A DNA stretch of 64,000 bases from CAVZTX01 sp963778375 (GTDB taxonomy: Bacteria > Chloroflexota > Ktedonobacteria > Ktedonobacterales > Ktedonobacteraceae). The stretch covers positions 124,001 to 188,000 of the forward strand of contig CAVZTX010000001.1 of NCBI GenBank assembly GCA_963778375.1, written 5' to 3'. Under the pieces are notes generated by a model that was given only the letters and a program-made list of their open reading frames with translations, had not been told where the DNA came from and ran no database searches. Both the position numbers and the translations under genes were made by a program. Positions 34,174 through 42,383 of this stretch are shown piece by piece; position 1 is the stretch's first letter, and each line of letters opens with the position of its first letter.

Positions 34174-34911
34174 GTGGATATACTCTATCTTGTAGATCGC
34201 CTGGAGAATCTCATCGCTAGCAGCCGCAGGATGCCTCTAGTCAACCAGATATTGGTGAAAGAGGCCGATATCTCCAACATTATTGACTCGATGCGAACGG
34301 CTATTCCCGATGAAATCCGGCAGGCAAGGCGTATTATTCAGGAGAAAGAGCGCATTATCGCCCAGGCCCAGTCAGAAGCAAGCACGCTACTTTCGAGAGC
34401 ACGGGAGGAGACTGAACGTGCGATGAACCGCGAAGGGCTGCTGCGTGCTGCTGAAGACCGTTCTCAGGAAATGATGCGCAATGCAGAGGGCCGTTCTCAA
34501 GAAATGGTACAACGCGCAGAAGCGCAAGCCGAGCAGATGAAAACGGAAGCTGATAGCTATGTTGCGGAAACATTACGCGCTCTGCGGGATCACCTCGCCA
34601 GTATCGAGATGGACGTGGGCCGCTCGATTCTCAGCATTGAAAAGGGGCTTGAGAGCCTGGAGCTGCCTCCGGAGGAGGAGCCGGACGTGGAAGATGGATA
34701 CGAGGAATTTGAGGAAGTCTCGGATGCGCAGAATATACAGGGGATACAGGCCCAGCCACAGGCAGTTCCTCGTAGCGCTTCGCTAGCAGTTGATACGATG
34801 GGTGGTCCAATGTATGATCAGGACTCCGCTCAGTGGGTTATTCATCCTGACGAGCAATTGAAGCATGATAATGATCCGCCAAACGCTCGTCCAAGGCAGG
34901 GAAGGGGCTAG
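34174..34911 (+). CDS. Coiled-coil protein between coaD and DUF177
   Basis: This 245-residue protein starts with GTG. Residues 1-50 (DILYLVDRLENLIASSRRMP) are a short helical domain. Residues 50-150 form a long charged coiled coil with near-repeats AEDRSQEMMRNAEGRSQEMV. The C-terminus is acidic and disordered. It has no membrane segment. Proteins with this start and coiled coil, sometimes annotated ATPase or DivIVA-like, commonly sit between coaD and yceD in actinobacteria and Chloroflexota. A role in cell-division or cell-pole scaffolding is only inferred from the resemblance. A strong promoter follows its stop, so it is outside the next operon. Confidence 0.75.
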   Translation: MDILYLVDRLENLIASSRRMPLVNQILVKEADISNIIDSMRTAIPDEIRQARRIIQEKERIIAQAQSEASTLLSRAREETERAMNREGLLRAAEDRSQEMMRNAEGRSQEMVQRAEAQAEQMKTEADSYVAETLRALRDHLASIEMDVGRSILSIEKGLESLELPPEEEPDVEDGYEEFEEVSDAQNIQGIQAQPQAVPRSASLAVDTMGGPMYDQDSAQWVIHPDEQLKHDNDPPNARPRQGRG

Positions 34912-34930
34912 GAGTGGGCCTGAAGAGGAC

Positions 34931-34959
34931 TTGACATGCCTACAATGCTCGCCTATAAT
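34931..34959 (+). promoter_or_regulatory. Consensus sigma-70 promoter of the DUF177-rpmF-fabD operon
   Basis: TTGACA, 17 bp, TATAAT: a perfect match. TGCTCGC (34946-34952) and GCGAGCA (34962-34968) form a 7-bp inverted repeat centred on the -10 box, a possible repressor site. Confidence 0.85.
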
Positions 34960-35038
34960 GAGCGAGCACCAGATTTACAAGATTGGTTAAGGTTGCGCCA
35001 CAGCCTTATATATTTATTCAGAGTGCTATTGTAAGAGA

Positions 35039-35092
35039 GGGCAGGCACAAGGCACTGCCCCTACAGGATGACAGGGCAGGCATTGCCCCTAT
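35039..35092 (+). repeat. CAAGG-loop hairpin repeat plus degenerate tandem copy
   Basis: A full copy at 35039-35065 (GGGCAG...CTGCCC-CTACA) is followed by a shortened one, GGGCA-GGCAT-TGCCC-CTAT, at 35074-35092. Both are in the leader between the promoter and the DUF177 start. Confidence 0.75.
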
Positions 35093-35113
35093 AGATAAAG
35101 GAAGCTTAACAAC

Positions 35114-35644
35114 ATGATCTATAATGTGGCGCAACTCATGAAGTCCCCGGTCGGGACCTCGTTAGAGTATGACATAACCGAAGACGAGATTTCGCTCGAT
35201 GAAGATATTCAGGTGATTGGTCCACTACTTGGTCATGTGCGCTTGCGGCGTACAAACCAGGGTTTGCTAGTTGATGGCTGGGTGGACTTGACCTTGAAAC
35301 TTGCGTGCAATCGCTGTTTGAAGGAATTCGAGCAGCCTATGCATGTCACTTTTGCAGAGCAGTTCTATCCAACGATAGATGTGGTCAGTGGTTTACCGCT
35401 GCCGCCTTTCGATGAGGAAGAGATCTTCCCTATCGATGCTCACCACTTGGTTAATTTGACCGAGGCAGTACGTCAAAATGTGCTGCTGGCGCTACCGATG
35501 GTGACGTTATGCCGAGAGGATTGCCCGGGGCTTTGTCCCCAATGTGGACATGATCTCAATCTCGGCCCTTGCGAGTGCAAGCCGGAAGTTGACTCACGGT
35601 TCAGTGTACTCGAAAAATTGCTACAAAACGGTTCAGAATTGTAA
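35114..35644 (+). CDS. DUF177 / YceD family protein
   Basis: This 176-residue YceD-type protein is linked to 23S rRNA accumulation in bacteria and plants. Cysteines form two likely zinc-binding clusters: LACNRCLKEF (about 61-70) and CREDCPGLCPQCGHD then CEC near the C-terminus. The gene immediately precedes rpmF (L32), as in most bacteria, and they belong to one operon read from the promoter at 34931. The leader of about 150 bp contains two hairpin repeats. Function in this organism is inferred from the family. Confidence 0.92.
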   Translation: MIYNVAQLMKSPVGTSLEYDITEDEISLDEDIQVIGPLLGHVRLRRTNQGLLVDGWVDLTLKLACNRCLKEFEQPMHVTFAEQFYPTIDVVSGLPLPPFDEEEIFPIDAHHLVNLTEAVRQNVLLALPMVTLCREDCPGLCPQCGHDLNLGPCECKPEVDSRFSVLEKLLQNGSEL

Positions 35645-35705
35645 TAACACAAGTAGGTTACCTGGTCTTCAGGACACATACTGGTGGAAGAGGAGAAACA
35701 AATTT

Positions 35706-35897
35706 ATGGGAGCGTTACCAAAACAACGAACATCGCATGCTCGTCAGGGCGAGCGAAGAGCGCATCATCACCTGACCCTACCACAGTTGGTTGCTTGCCC
35801 GCAGTGCAAACAGCCGCGACTGTCGCATCATGCCTGTCCGAACTGTGGAACGTATCGTGGTCGAACGGTCTTCTTGCCCAAGACAAAGAAAAAATAA
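35706..35897 (+). CDS. rpmF: 50S ribosomal protein L32
   Basis: This 63-residue ribosomal protein begins MGALPKQRTSHARQGERRAH and has the four-cysteine zinc ribbon CPQCKQP...CPNCGTYRG, then a basic C-terminus VFLPKTKKK. The start at 35706 gives the standard family N-terminus; upstream frame in the same phase is not conserved. It lies 61 bp after DUF177 and 59 bp before fabD. This DUF177-rpmF-fab order is typical, and it couples ribosome and lipid synthesis genes. Confidence 0.97.
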   Translation: MGALPKQRTSHARQGERRAHHHLTLPQLVACPQCKQPRLSHHACPNCGTYRGRTVFLPKTKKK

Positions 35898-35956
35898 TTT
35901 CGAGGGGGGCTTTCTCAATTTTGAGGTGGCCTCCTTTTCGTGAAGAGTGAAGCATC

Positions 35957-36976
35957 ATGACGACACAAGTCGCCTTTCTTTTTCCAGGGCAGGGCAGCCA
36001 GGCTGTAGGAATGGGTGCCGATATTTTTGCTGCATCGACGGCTGCCCGACACGTTTTTGAAGTCGTTGATGCGGCATTAGGAATTTCGCTCAGCGATTTG
36101 TGCTTTTCTGGGCCGGAAGATGTTTTGCGTGAAACCATCAACGCCCAGCCCGCTATCGTTACCGTCAGCCTGGCCCTGTTAGCCGCATTACAGGAAACCC
36201 TCTCACCGCAGTCCTCTTCCTTCTCATCACCGCTCACACCCAGTCATACTGCCGGACATAGTGTTGGCGAATATGCCGCGCTGGTAGTTTCGGGCGCACT
36301 TGATTTGAAAGATGCTGCACTATTAGTGCGCGAACGAGGTCGATTGATGCATCGCGAAGGCACTATCTGTCCGGGGGGCATGGCCGCTATTATTGGCATG
36401 GACGAAGAAAAGCTACAAGAGGTCTGCCAGGACGCAACGGCGGCAACTGTCGCCAATTTGCCACCGCATGCTCACCCCGGGCAGGGGAAAGTAACAATTG
36501 CTAATTTTAATGCACCCGGTCAGATCGTTATTTCTGGTGAACAAGATGCTTTAAATCTGGCTATGGAACTGGCGAAAGCGGGTGGCGCGAAGCGAGTAAT
36601 TCCACTGGCTGTCAGTGGCGCTTTTCACTCACCTGTTATGCAGCCAGCCGCCATCGGACTGGCAAAGGCGCTGAATGCTACGTCCATACACAATGCTACC
36701 ATTCCTGTGATCGGCAATATTTCGGCGACTCCGCTCACCGAGGAGCACGCGATACGGGAAGAATTGGCTCAGCAGATTGCTTCCTCGGTACAATGGATTC
36801 GTACGATAGAATATATGGTGGAAGCAGGGGTAACGGTTTTTATCGAGATTGGTCCCGGTCAGGCGTTAACTGGAATGGTGAAACGAATCGCCAAGGGCGT
36901 GAGGACGCTCAATGTGAGCAATGCAATCGATATCTCGAAAGCAGCCGAGACATTACGTGAATTGAACGTTCTGTGA
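35957..36976 (+). CDS. fabD: Malonyl-CoA:ACP transacylase
   Basis: This 339-residue enzyme moves malonyl from CoA to ACP to start fatty-acid elongation. FLFPGQGSQAVGMGAD opens the fold. The nucleophile is Ser102 in GHSVGEYAAL, the carboxylate-binding Arg is in LLVRERGRLM, and the catalytic His is in VSGAFHSPVMQPA. A small low-complexity insert (about 78-95, Ser/Pro-rich before HTAGHS) is slightly longer than usual. The partner ACP gene lies 1 kb downstream. It is co-transcribed with rpmF. Confidence 0.96.
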   Translation: MTTQVAFLFPGQGSQAVGMGADIFAASTAARHVFEVVDAALGISLSDLCFSGPEDVLRETINAQPAIVTVSLALLAALQETLSPQSSSFSSPLTPSHTAGHSVGEYAALVVSGALDLKDAALLVRERGRLMHREGTICPGGMAAIIGMDEEKLQEVCQDATAATVANLPPHAHPGQGKVTIANFNAPGQIVISGEQDALNLAMELAKAGGAKRVIPLAVSGAFHSPVMQPAAIGLAKALNATSIHNATIPVIGNISATPLTEEHAIREELAQQIASSVQWIRTIEYMVEAGVTVFIEIGPGQALTGMVKRIAKGVRTLNVSNAIDISKAAETLRELNVL

Positions 36977-37060
36977 TGTATAATCAGGATATAGTACTGG
37001 TGGGTTATCAGGAAACGATTGCACGCGTTGCACGTCCATTACTCTGAAGAGGAGGAACCA

Positions 37061-37462
37061 ATGGGAGCCGAATCGCTAGGGGTTGTGCGTGTGGCCCGTC
37101 CGGTGCTTTCGACTATCGTCATTAATGCAGCATTGCAGATCAGTGGCGTCGTTCGTATGGCTCGTGTTGGAGATCAAAGGTTGCGCTTGCTGGGGAAAGA
37201 ATTTCCCAAACTCGGCACCTATCCTTCCCACCAACGACGCTACGCGTCTACTGCCAAGCAGCCAGGTGGGATGAGCGGAGAGGGCGTTGCCCTGACGATT
37301 AAAGACAACACCGTTTCTGCTGATCTTTATATTGTTGTAGAAACCGGCGTCAACATCGTTGAAGTTGGTGCAACTGTTCAGGAAGAAGTTGCCTCAGCAA
37401 TTGAAGATATGATCGGTATGCAGGTGCGTGAGGTCAATGTCTATATCCAGGATGTTGCATAA
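37061..37462 (+). CDS. Asp23/Gls24 family envelope stress response protein
   Basis: This 133-residue Asp23/Gls24 protein has the conserved VVINAALQISGVVRMARV and VEVGATVQEEVASAIEDMIG segments, then VREVNVYIQDV at the C-terminus. In firmicutes these proteins coat the membrane or respond to alkaline and envelope stress. The start at 37061 follows GAGGAGG; a TTG at 37019 is upstream without conserved sequence. It precedes nusB, a pairing that is common in Gram-positive genomes. Confidence 0.92.
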   Translation: MGAESLGVVRVARPVLSTIVINAALQISGVVRMARVGDQRLRLLGKEFPKLGTYPSHQRRYASTAKQPGGMSGEGVALTIKDNTVSADLYIVVETGVNIVEVGATVQEEVASAIEDMIGMQVREVNVYIQDVA

Positions 37463-37583
37463 AGCAGTTGAGGTGACGGTCCAACGTAGTGAGGAAAGGA
37501 TGTAGTATAGTAGGGATGATCCTGGTGGTCGCCCTGGTCGATTCTACCCGTTGATACATAGCCGGAAATCATTCGAGGATATA

Positions 37584-38027
37584 ATGCCTATAGGAATACG
37601 CAGACAAGCGCGAATGATCGCACTGCAAACACTCTACGAATATGATACAGCGCAACACTCACCTGAAGAGGTCTTGAAGCGTCATACCGAAGATCGTCAC
37701 TTGCAACCAAAGGTGGTGGAATATGCAAGTGAGTTAGTTCTGGGCGTCCGCGACCATCTCGCCGAAATCGACGCGCATATTCAGAGTGCAGCACGCGAAT
37801 GGCCATTGCAACAAATGGCCCGAATTGATAAAAATATTCTCAGACTTGCAATCTACGAGATTCTGTTTAATAATACGGTACCAGCAAAGGCTGCTATTAA
37901 CGAGGCAGTGGAGCTTGCCAAGCTATTTGGAAGCAACACATCCAGCCGTTTCATTAATGGCGTCCTGGGCACAATATTTAATCGGGCGCAACAACAGCCT
38001 GCTCAAGCTGAAAGCGAGGTAAAATAA
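37584..38027 (+). CDS. nusB: Transcription antitermination factor NusB
   Basis: This 147-residue all-helical protein binds boxA RNA with S10 during rRNA transcription. RRQARMIALQTLYEYDTA, RIDKNILRLAIYEILF, AAINEAVELAKLFG and SRFINGVLGTI are the family signatures in order. GAGGA precedes the ATG at 37584; the longer frame from 37551 adds unconserved residues. Its stop overlaps the acpP start by one base (TAATG), so translation is coupled. Confidence 0.96.
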   Translation: MPIGIRRQARMIALQTLYEYDTAQHSPEEVLKRHTEDRHLQPKVVEYASELVLGVRDHLAEIDAHIQSAAREWPLQQMARIDKNILRLAIYEILFNNTVPAKAAINEAVELAKLFGSNTSSRFINGVLGTIFNRAQQQPAQAESEVK

Positions 38028-38263
38028 TGGCAACAGTTTACGAACGACTCAAAAAAATCATTGTCGACCAGCTCGGTGTAGACGAGAGCGAGGTCGTTCC
38101 TAGCGCATCTTTTGTTGAAGATCTCAATGCAGACTCCCTTGATCTGGTAGAGCTGATTATGTCTCTGGAAGAGGAATTTAAAATCCAGATTTCCGATGAG
38201 GACGCCGAGAAGATCACAACAGTGCAAGAAGCCCAGGATTACATAGAAGAACACTCACACTAA
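38027..38263 (+). CDS. acpP: Acyl carrier protein
   Basis: This 78-residue ACP carries acyl chains on a phosphopantetheine arm at Ser37 in DLNADSLDLVELIM. Helices I-IV and the acidic helix II region (EEEFKIQISDEDAEKITT) are normal, and the length is exactly typical. It is last in a coupled pair with nusB, and the enzyme that loads it (FabD) is two genes upstream. CoA for its arm needs CoaD, encoded 4 kb upstream. Confidence 0.97.
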   Translation: MATVYERLKKIIVDQLGVDESEVVPSASFVEDLNADSLDLVELIMSLEEEFKIQISDEDAEKITTVQEAQDYIEEHSH

Positions 38264-38329
38264 TTCGTTTTATTTTCCTTGTCACATTTCTCCATGTTCA
38301 TGCATCTCCATTAGTGTAGGTGGTTATCC

Positions 38330-39172
38330 GTGAGGGTTGCCCCTCGTAGATACGACCGAAAAGAGTTGTTTGTGGACACGATATCTGCTGCTCAAGCAGT
38401 AGAAACGCTCATTTCTGAATACGGCAAACTTGTCTTCCACACCATTTATGGCTTGACAGGCGATTGGGAAGAAAGTCAGGACCTTACGCAAGAGACATTT
38501 CACTCGGCCTTGAAAGCTATTGATGCGGCTCGTGCGAAAAGTGGTATGCACTTTCATGCAAAAGCGTGGCTGCTACGTATTGCGCTCAACACGGTACGTA
38601 TGCAGCGTAGGCGGCAAAGTCTCTTCCGCTTTATTCCTTTCTCGCACATGCAAAAAAGGGAACGATTGGAGCAGGGAGACGAAACTAACTCGGATGTATT
38701 GACTGAGTCCGCCGCCCCTGTTCAACCTGTCGGATATGGCACAAGCGATGCCAACAGCGGAAATCCAGAAATGCTGATTGCTGAGCGTGATGCTGTACAA
38801 CGCACAATGGCGCGTATCAGCGAGCCATTACGTCTATGCTTGCTACTTTCGGTTGTTGGCAGTTTCTCAACGATTGAGATTGCGGAGATGCTCGACCTCG
38901 AAGAGGCGACTGTTCGCCAGCGGCTCGCCCGGGCACGTAAACAGTTTCAACGACTGTATATGCTTCAGAGCAGCGAAGAGGTTTTTGACAACTCTCAGGC
39001 CGATCCATCGGCTGTGAGCACGATCAATCGACCCGTTCGGAATGCTAGCAAGGGCAACATTGATAAGCATCGTAACCACATCGAGCACATTGATATGTTG
39101 GACGAGTGGAGAAGGAATGATAGACATGCAGAACGACTCCATCGAGACCCTGCTGCTACGCCATTATGGTAG
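38330..39172 (+). CDS. Sigma-70 family RNA polymerase sigma factor (ECF type)
   Basis: This 280-residue ECF sigma factor has region 2 (VFHTIYGLTGDWEESQDLTQ to LLRIALNTVRMQRRR, about 35-105) and region 4 (LRLCLLLSVVGSFSTIEIAE to VRQRLARARKQF, about 160-205). A 50-residue linker and a 75-residue C-terminal tail beyond region 4 are longer than in classic ECF factors. The start is GTG at 38330; GTG at 38372 is an alternative. The last 56 bp overlap the next gene in another frame, which encodes a small membrane protein in the position normally held by an anti-sigma factor. The Tat genes follow after a hairpin repeat. Confidence 0.85.
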   Translation: MRVAPRRYDRKELFVDTISAAQAVETLISEYGKLVFHTIYGLTGDWEESQDLTQETFHSALKAIDAARAKSGMHFHAKAWLLRIALNTVRMQRRRQSLFRFIPFSHMQKRERLEQGDETNSDVLTESAAPVQPVGYGTSDANSGNPEMLIAERDAVQRTMARISEPLRLCLLLSVVGSFSTIEIAEMLDLEEATVRQRLARARKQFQRLYMLQSSEEVFDNSQADPSAVSTINRPVRNASKGNIDKHRNHIEHIDMLDEWRRNDRHAERLHRDPAATPLW

Positions 39173-39422
39173 TACGGCACAGGCACCTGCGGCACTAGAG
39201 GAAAAGCTGTGTGCTTCAGTGCGTCAAGAGGTCGCAAAGATTCATGAACAGGAACGGGTTGCTGCATATTTGAGACAACGTCGTTTTAGTCGGCGAAAAG
39301 CTGTCCGGCTGGTGGCTATGGGTACTGCAGGTCTCAGCGTTTTGAGCGTTGGGATGGCGAGTTTGCGTACAGTTGAAGCTGCGTTACTTGGCCAGGATGT
39401 CACAAAACCCGCTTATTCGTAA
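39117..39422 (+). CDS. Small membrane protein overlapping the sigma factor gene
   Basis: This 101-residue protein starts MIDMQNDSIETLLLRHYG, followed by a charged helical stretch (LEEKLCASVRQEVAKIHEQE) and one membrane helix (VRLVAMGTAGLSVLSVGMASL) near the C-terminus. AAGGA precedes the ATG by a few bases, inside the sigma gene. Size, topology and overlap suggest a partner of the sigma factor, perhaps a membrane-anchored anti-sigma factor with an N-terminal cytoplasmic part. It lacks a zinc-binding HxxxCxxC motif, so the assignment is weak. No homologue is recognised. Confidence 0.6.
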   Translation: MIDMQNDSIETLLLRHYGSTAQAPAALEEKLCASVRQEVAKIHEQERVAAYLRQRRFSRRKAVRLVAMGTAGLSVLSVGMASLRTVEAALLGQDVTKPAYS

Positions 39423-39497
39423 ATTCGACATTTTCTCTGGCGGTCATCTAATTGTCACCTTTTACCGTAGTATTGAGTAGCGGCGATTTTTGAAAAA

Positions 39498-39606
39498 CGG
39501 CCTGCAACGACACTATCGTGTCTTCTTTGAAAGACAGTTTGCCACGGACTCTCGTCCTAGCTTCGCTCAGGCAAACTGTAAGGAGTGCGCTTCGCTCAGC
39601 AGGCCG
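39498..39606. repeat. Long nested hairpin repeat (CGGCCTGC/GCAGGCCG family)
   Basis: Outer arms CGGCCTGC (39498-39505) and GCAGGCCG (39599-39606). An inner 10-bp hairpin ACAGTTTGCC/GGCAAACTGT (39534-39543, 39570-39579) and CACTATCGTG are nested inside. It fills most of the gap before tatA. Confidence 0.75.
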
Positions 39607-39672
39607 AAAGGAACGTAAAGAAGAAGTGTTGAATCAACACATAGGATCACTAACCAGGAAAGGATAACTATC

Positions 39673-39978
39673 ATGATCCCAGGATTTCATGGATTAGACC
39701 TCATTGTCATTCTCATCATTGCTCTGCTTATTTTCGGACCGAAACGGTTGCCGGAGATGGGTTCATCCATTGGCAAGAGCATTAAAGAGTTTCGAAAGGG
39801 CATGAGCGAACTGAGCAACCCTAAGGATGAGAAGGAAGAGGAGATAAAGCTGCCAGCCGCTAGCGTGACAAGGAACGAATTCCAGAGTGCAACCGTTCCA
39901 GTCAACAATGAAGTAACTCACATCTCCAGCACGGTTCCTCCTACTATCACGAGCACTACAGAAACGAAGGTCGAGTAG
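39673..39978 (+). CDS. tatA: Sec-independent protein translocase TatA/TatE
   Basis: This 101-residue pore-forming Tat subunit has a short membrane helix (GLDLIVILIIALLIF), the conserved FGPKRLPEMGSSIG hinge, an amphipathic helix (KSIKEFRKGMSEL) and a disordered acidic tail. AAGGATAA precedes the ATG. It is 119 bp upstream of tatC, separated by a hairpin repeat, so the two form the minimal TatAC system. It exports folded proteins with twin-arginine signals. Confidence 0.95.
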   Translation: MIPGFHGLDLIVILIIALLIFGPKRLPEMGSSIGKSIKEFRKGMSELSNPKDEKEEEIKLPAASVTRNEFQSATVPVNNEVTHISSTVPPTITSTTETKVE

Positions 39979-39990
39979 TATCTTGAAATC

Positions 39991-40056
39991 CGAGCCTGCA
40001 ACGGTACTTGCACGGGGCACGATAAATCGGGTCTCTACACGCAGCCAGCAGGCTCG
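39991..40056. repeat. Hairpin repeat with covaried arms between tatA and tatC
   Basis: CGAGCCTGC (39991-39999) and GCAGGCTCG (40048-40056) replace the CGGCCTGC/GCAGGCCG arms of the other copies by a complementary change. The inside holds CACGATAAATCGGGTCTCTACA, like the other GATAAATCGG repeats. Confidence 0.7.
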
Positions 40057-40097
40057 ATCAGTAGTGCTCGCTGCTGGTACCTGCTTGGAGAAAAGTT

Positions 40098-40895
40098 ATG
40101 GCAACTGAACAAATAGATGAGCAGGATCCCATGGCAACAGTAGATAACTACAATATATTCGGGGATGAGGAAGAGAACGATCCTTCCGCCATGTCATTGG
40201 TAGATCACCTGGAAGAGCTGCGTTGGCGTATCTTCAAGTCGATAATTGCTATCCTTGTTGGTGGCATTATTGGCTTCATCTTCCGCAACCAGGTCATTTG
40301 GTTCCTGCAGCTTCCGCTGCCGGTATCACAACTGACTTTTCATAAGCTAGTTTTAACAGGATTGACAGAAGGCTTTACCGTCTTCCTCAAAATTTCGCTT
40401 GCTGTAGGGATTCTGATTGGTCTGCCAGTGATCCTCTACCAGGTCTGGGCATTCATCGTGCCGGGATTGCTTGAGAAAGAGAAAAAATATGCCGTTCCTT
40501 TCATCTTCATCGGCGTAGTTCTCTTTGTGGCTGGCATCACATTAGGTTATATTGTGCTACGCTTTCCCGTACAATGGCTCATCTCGTTTGCCTCCGATAG
40601 TTTTGATGAACTGATTACGGCTGATAGCTACTTTACATTCGTGGCGTTTTTCTTGCTCGCCTTTGGCATTGTCTTTGAAATCCCATTGGTGCTAACTTTT
40701 CTGTCAATAGTTGGCATCGTATCGCGAGAGACATTGCAAAAGAAACGAGCAGTCGCACACGTGGGAATGTGGATAGCGGCAACGTTCCTGACGCCAGGCG
40801 CAGACCTCTACAGTCCTGTCATACTAGGGGTGGCGATGTCCTTCCTCTACGAGTTGACGATCTTCTTCATTCGAATCACCCAGAGAAGAAGTTAA
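40098..40895 (+). CDS. tatC: Sec-independent protein translocase TatC
   Basis: This 265-residue TatC receptor has six membrane helices. MSLVDHLEELRWRIFKSI is the N-terminal signature, followed by EGFTVFLKISLAVGILIGLP, FIVPGLLEKEKKYAVPF and FGIVFEIPLVLTFLSIVGIV. An acidic N-terminal extension of about 30 residues precedes the core. It recognises twin-arginine signal peptides together with TatA. The C-terminus (ITQRRS) is short and cytoplasmic. A strong bidirectional terminator lies downstream. Confidence 0.96.
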   Translation: MATEQIDEQDPMATVDNYNIFGDEEENDPSAMSLVDHLEELRWRIFKSIIAILVGGIIGFIFRNQVIWFLQLPLPVSQLTFHKLVLTGLTEGFTVFLKISLAVGILIGLPVILYQVWAFIVPGLLEKEKKYAVPFIFIGVVLFVAGITLGYIVLRFPVQWLISFASDSFDELITADSYFTFVAFFLLAFGIVFEIPLVLTFLSIVGIVSRETLQKKRAVAHVGMWIAATFLTPGADLYSPVILGVAMSFLYELTIFFIRITQRRS

Positions 40896-40932
40896 TAAGA
40901 GGCCTGAGGATAAAAAGCACATTAAGACGAAG

Positions 40933-40969
40933 AAATAGGAACGGTTCGAAGTTCGAACCGTTCCTATTT
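40933..40969. terminator. Bidirectional terminator between tatC and the MFS gene
   Basis: AAATAGGAACGGTTCGAA and its perfect complement are separated by one base (18-bp arms). A and T runs on both sides make it work for both convergent genes. Confidence 0.85.
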
Positions 40970-40975
40970 TGCTTA

Positions 40976-42383
40976 TCACTGTGCCCTCATTGATGTTTCG
41001 CCGATATCCCGTGGTGGCTCTACCCTATCCTTGATTGGTCTGTTCTTCTCCCACCCGCGACCAAATTTCCACCACAATATACCGACTGCTAGTAATAAGC
41101 AGAATGCGCCGAACAGAAATATTGGCGGGTAACCCAGATGTACGATCATCAAACCACCTATAGGTGCTGTCAAGGCAGCAGCTACCTGATTTGAAGCCTG
41201 ATAGCTACTATTTGCCAGGCCACGGTGCTCTTTAGACACGGCTTCCATTGAGAAGACTTGCAGGATACCCACTGCCATATCCGATAGGCCCTGACGGAAA
41301 AGATAGAGTATTGCGGCCAGCGGTAAGAAGTTCGTCAGACCAATCGTGACTAAGAGGGGAAGGCTAAGCAGCCTCGTCCAGGCCATTGTATTGACTTTGC
41401 TGATACGCAGAGCCAGCCAGGGTGCCAGCAACGTGAGTAGAGCAGTAATCAGATTCGCGCCGCCATCAATTACTCCAAATAGTGCTGGCGACGCGCCTAG
41501 ATGCTGCACAAAGAAGATATTGAAATAAGGTACATACAATCCAGCACCAAGCCCGATCAATACCCATACAAGCACAAGATAAAAGAATGGGCTTGAGAGC
41601 AAAGTACGAGCGCGTTCAACCAAGCCCCTCCATGAAGGCACTTTGATATGATTGCCACCATCGGTTGAGCATAGGAAATGGGTTCTGAATACTAACTGTA
41701 CTCGCTGCCCCGGAGACACGCTGAGGACGATTGTCGCTTAACATGAACAATGGTATCAGTCCGGGGCCGGAGATTATGCCAGCAAAGAGAAGGGCAAATT
41801 GATAAGAGCGTGGCCCAGGTTGGTGTGCCAGCCAGACTGAAATCCAGGGGGGTAGAGCACCCATTAACTCGGATGATGCATGAAACCAACCTGGTAACGC
41901 ACCTCCAAGAACTTCGCCCAGCACTAGCGTTACCAACCCAAGCATAATATTGAGGCTAAAGAGTTCAGGGCGCTCTTCGGGTGTACTGTTAGCTGTTAAA
42001 AATGGGGCGTTTATGACGAGGATAAATGCAAAGCCAATCCCAGCGATAAAGGCACTCACTAAGAGGGGGAGTGGTTGACGAAAAAGAATCTGACCTACAC
42101 CGGCCAGACCGATGAGCAGATTCGAATAGATTAAAATCGCTTTCGCGGAAAAGCGATCAACACATATGCCTGCCGGAAAGATGGCAAGGCCAGCTCCCAA
42201 TGTCCCTATAAAAAGTACGGCACCGATAAAATCGGCACCGTAGCCTAATGAAACCAGGTAAAGGTTGTAGAGGACCAGGAGAATGCCCGTCGTTACTCCG
42301 GTCAATACATTGTTGATAAGGTACAGGCGTGCATTACGCTGAAAGCGTCCGAATTGATGGACGTACTCAACGAACAGGTGCAT
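40976..42383 (-). pseudogene. MFS transporter, frameshifted
   Basis: Two overlapping minus frames together make one 12-helix major facilitator. The first (from MHLFVEYVHQ at 42383) covers helices 1-6: FGRFQRNARLYLINNVLTG, GICVDRFSAKAILIYSNLL. It fails near 41640 after RWWQSYQSAF. The second resumes WRGLVERARTLLSSPFFYLV and runs through helices 7-12 to 40976. An indel between about 41640 and 41660 is enough to join them. Unless this is an assembly error, no complete carrier is made. Substrate unknown. The start overlaps the end of the upstream membrane-protein gene by 17 bp. Confidence 0.82.

Noticed and set aside
40933..40969. GGTTCGAA resembling a tRNA T-loop
   Set aside because: It is part of the 18-bp terminator palindrome; no acceptor or anticodon stems flank it.
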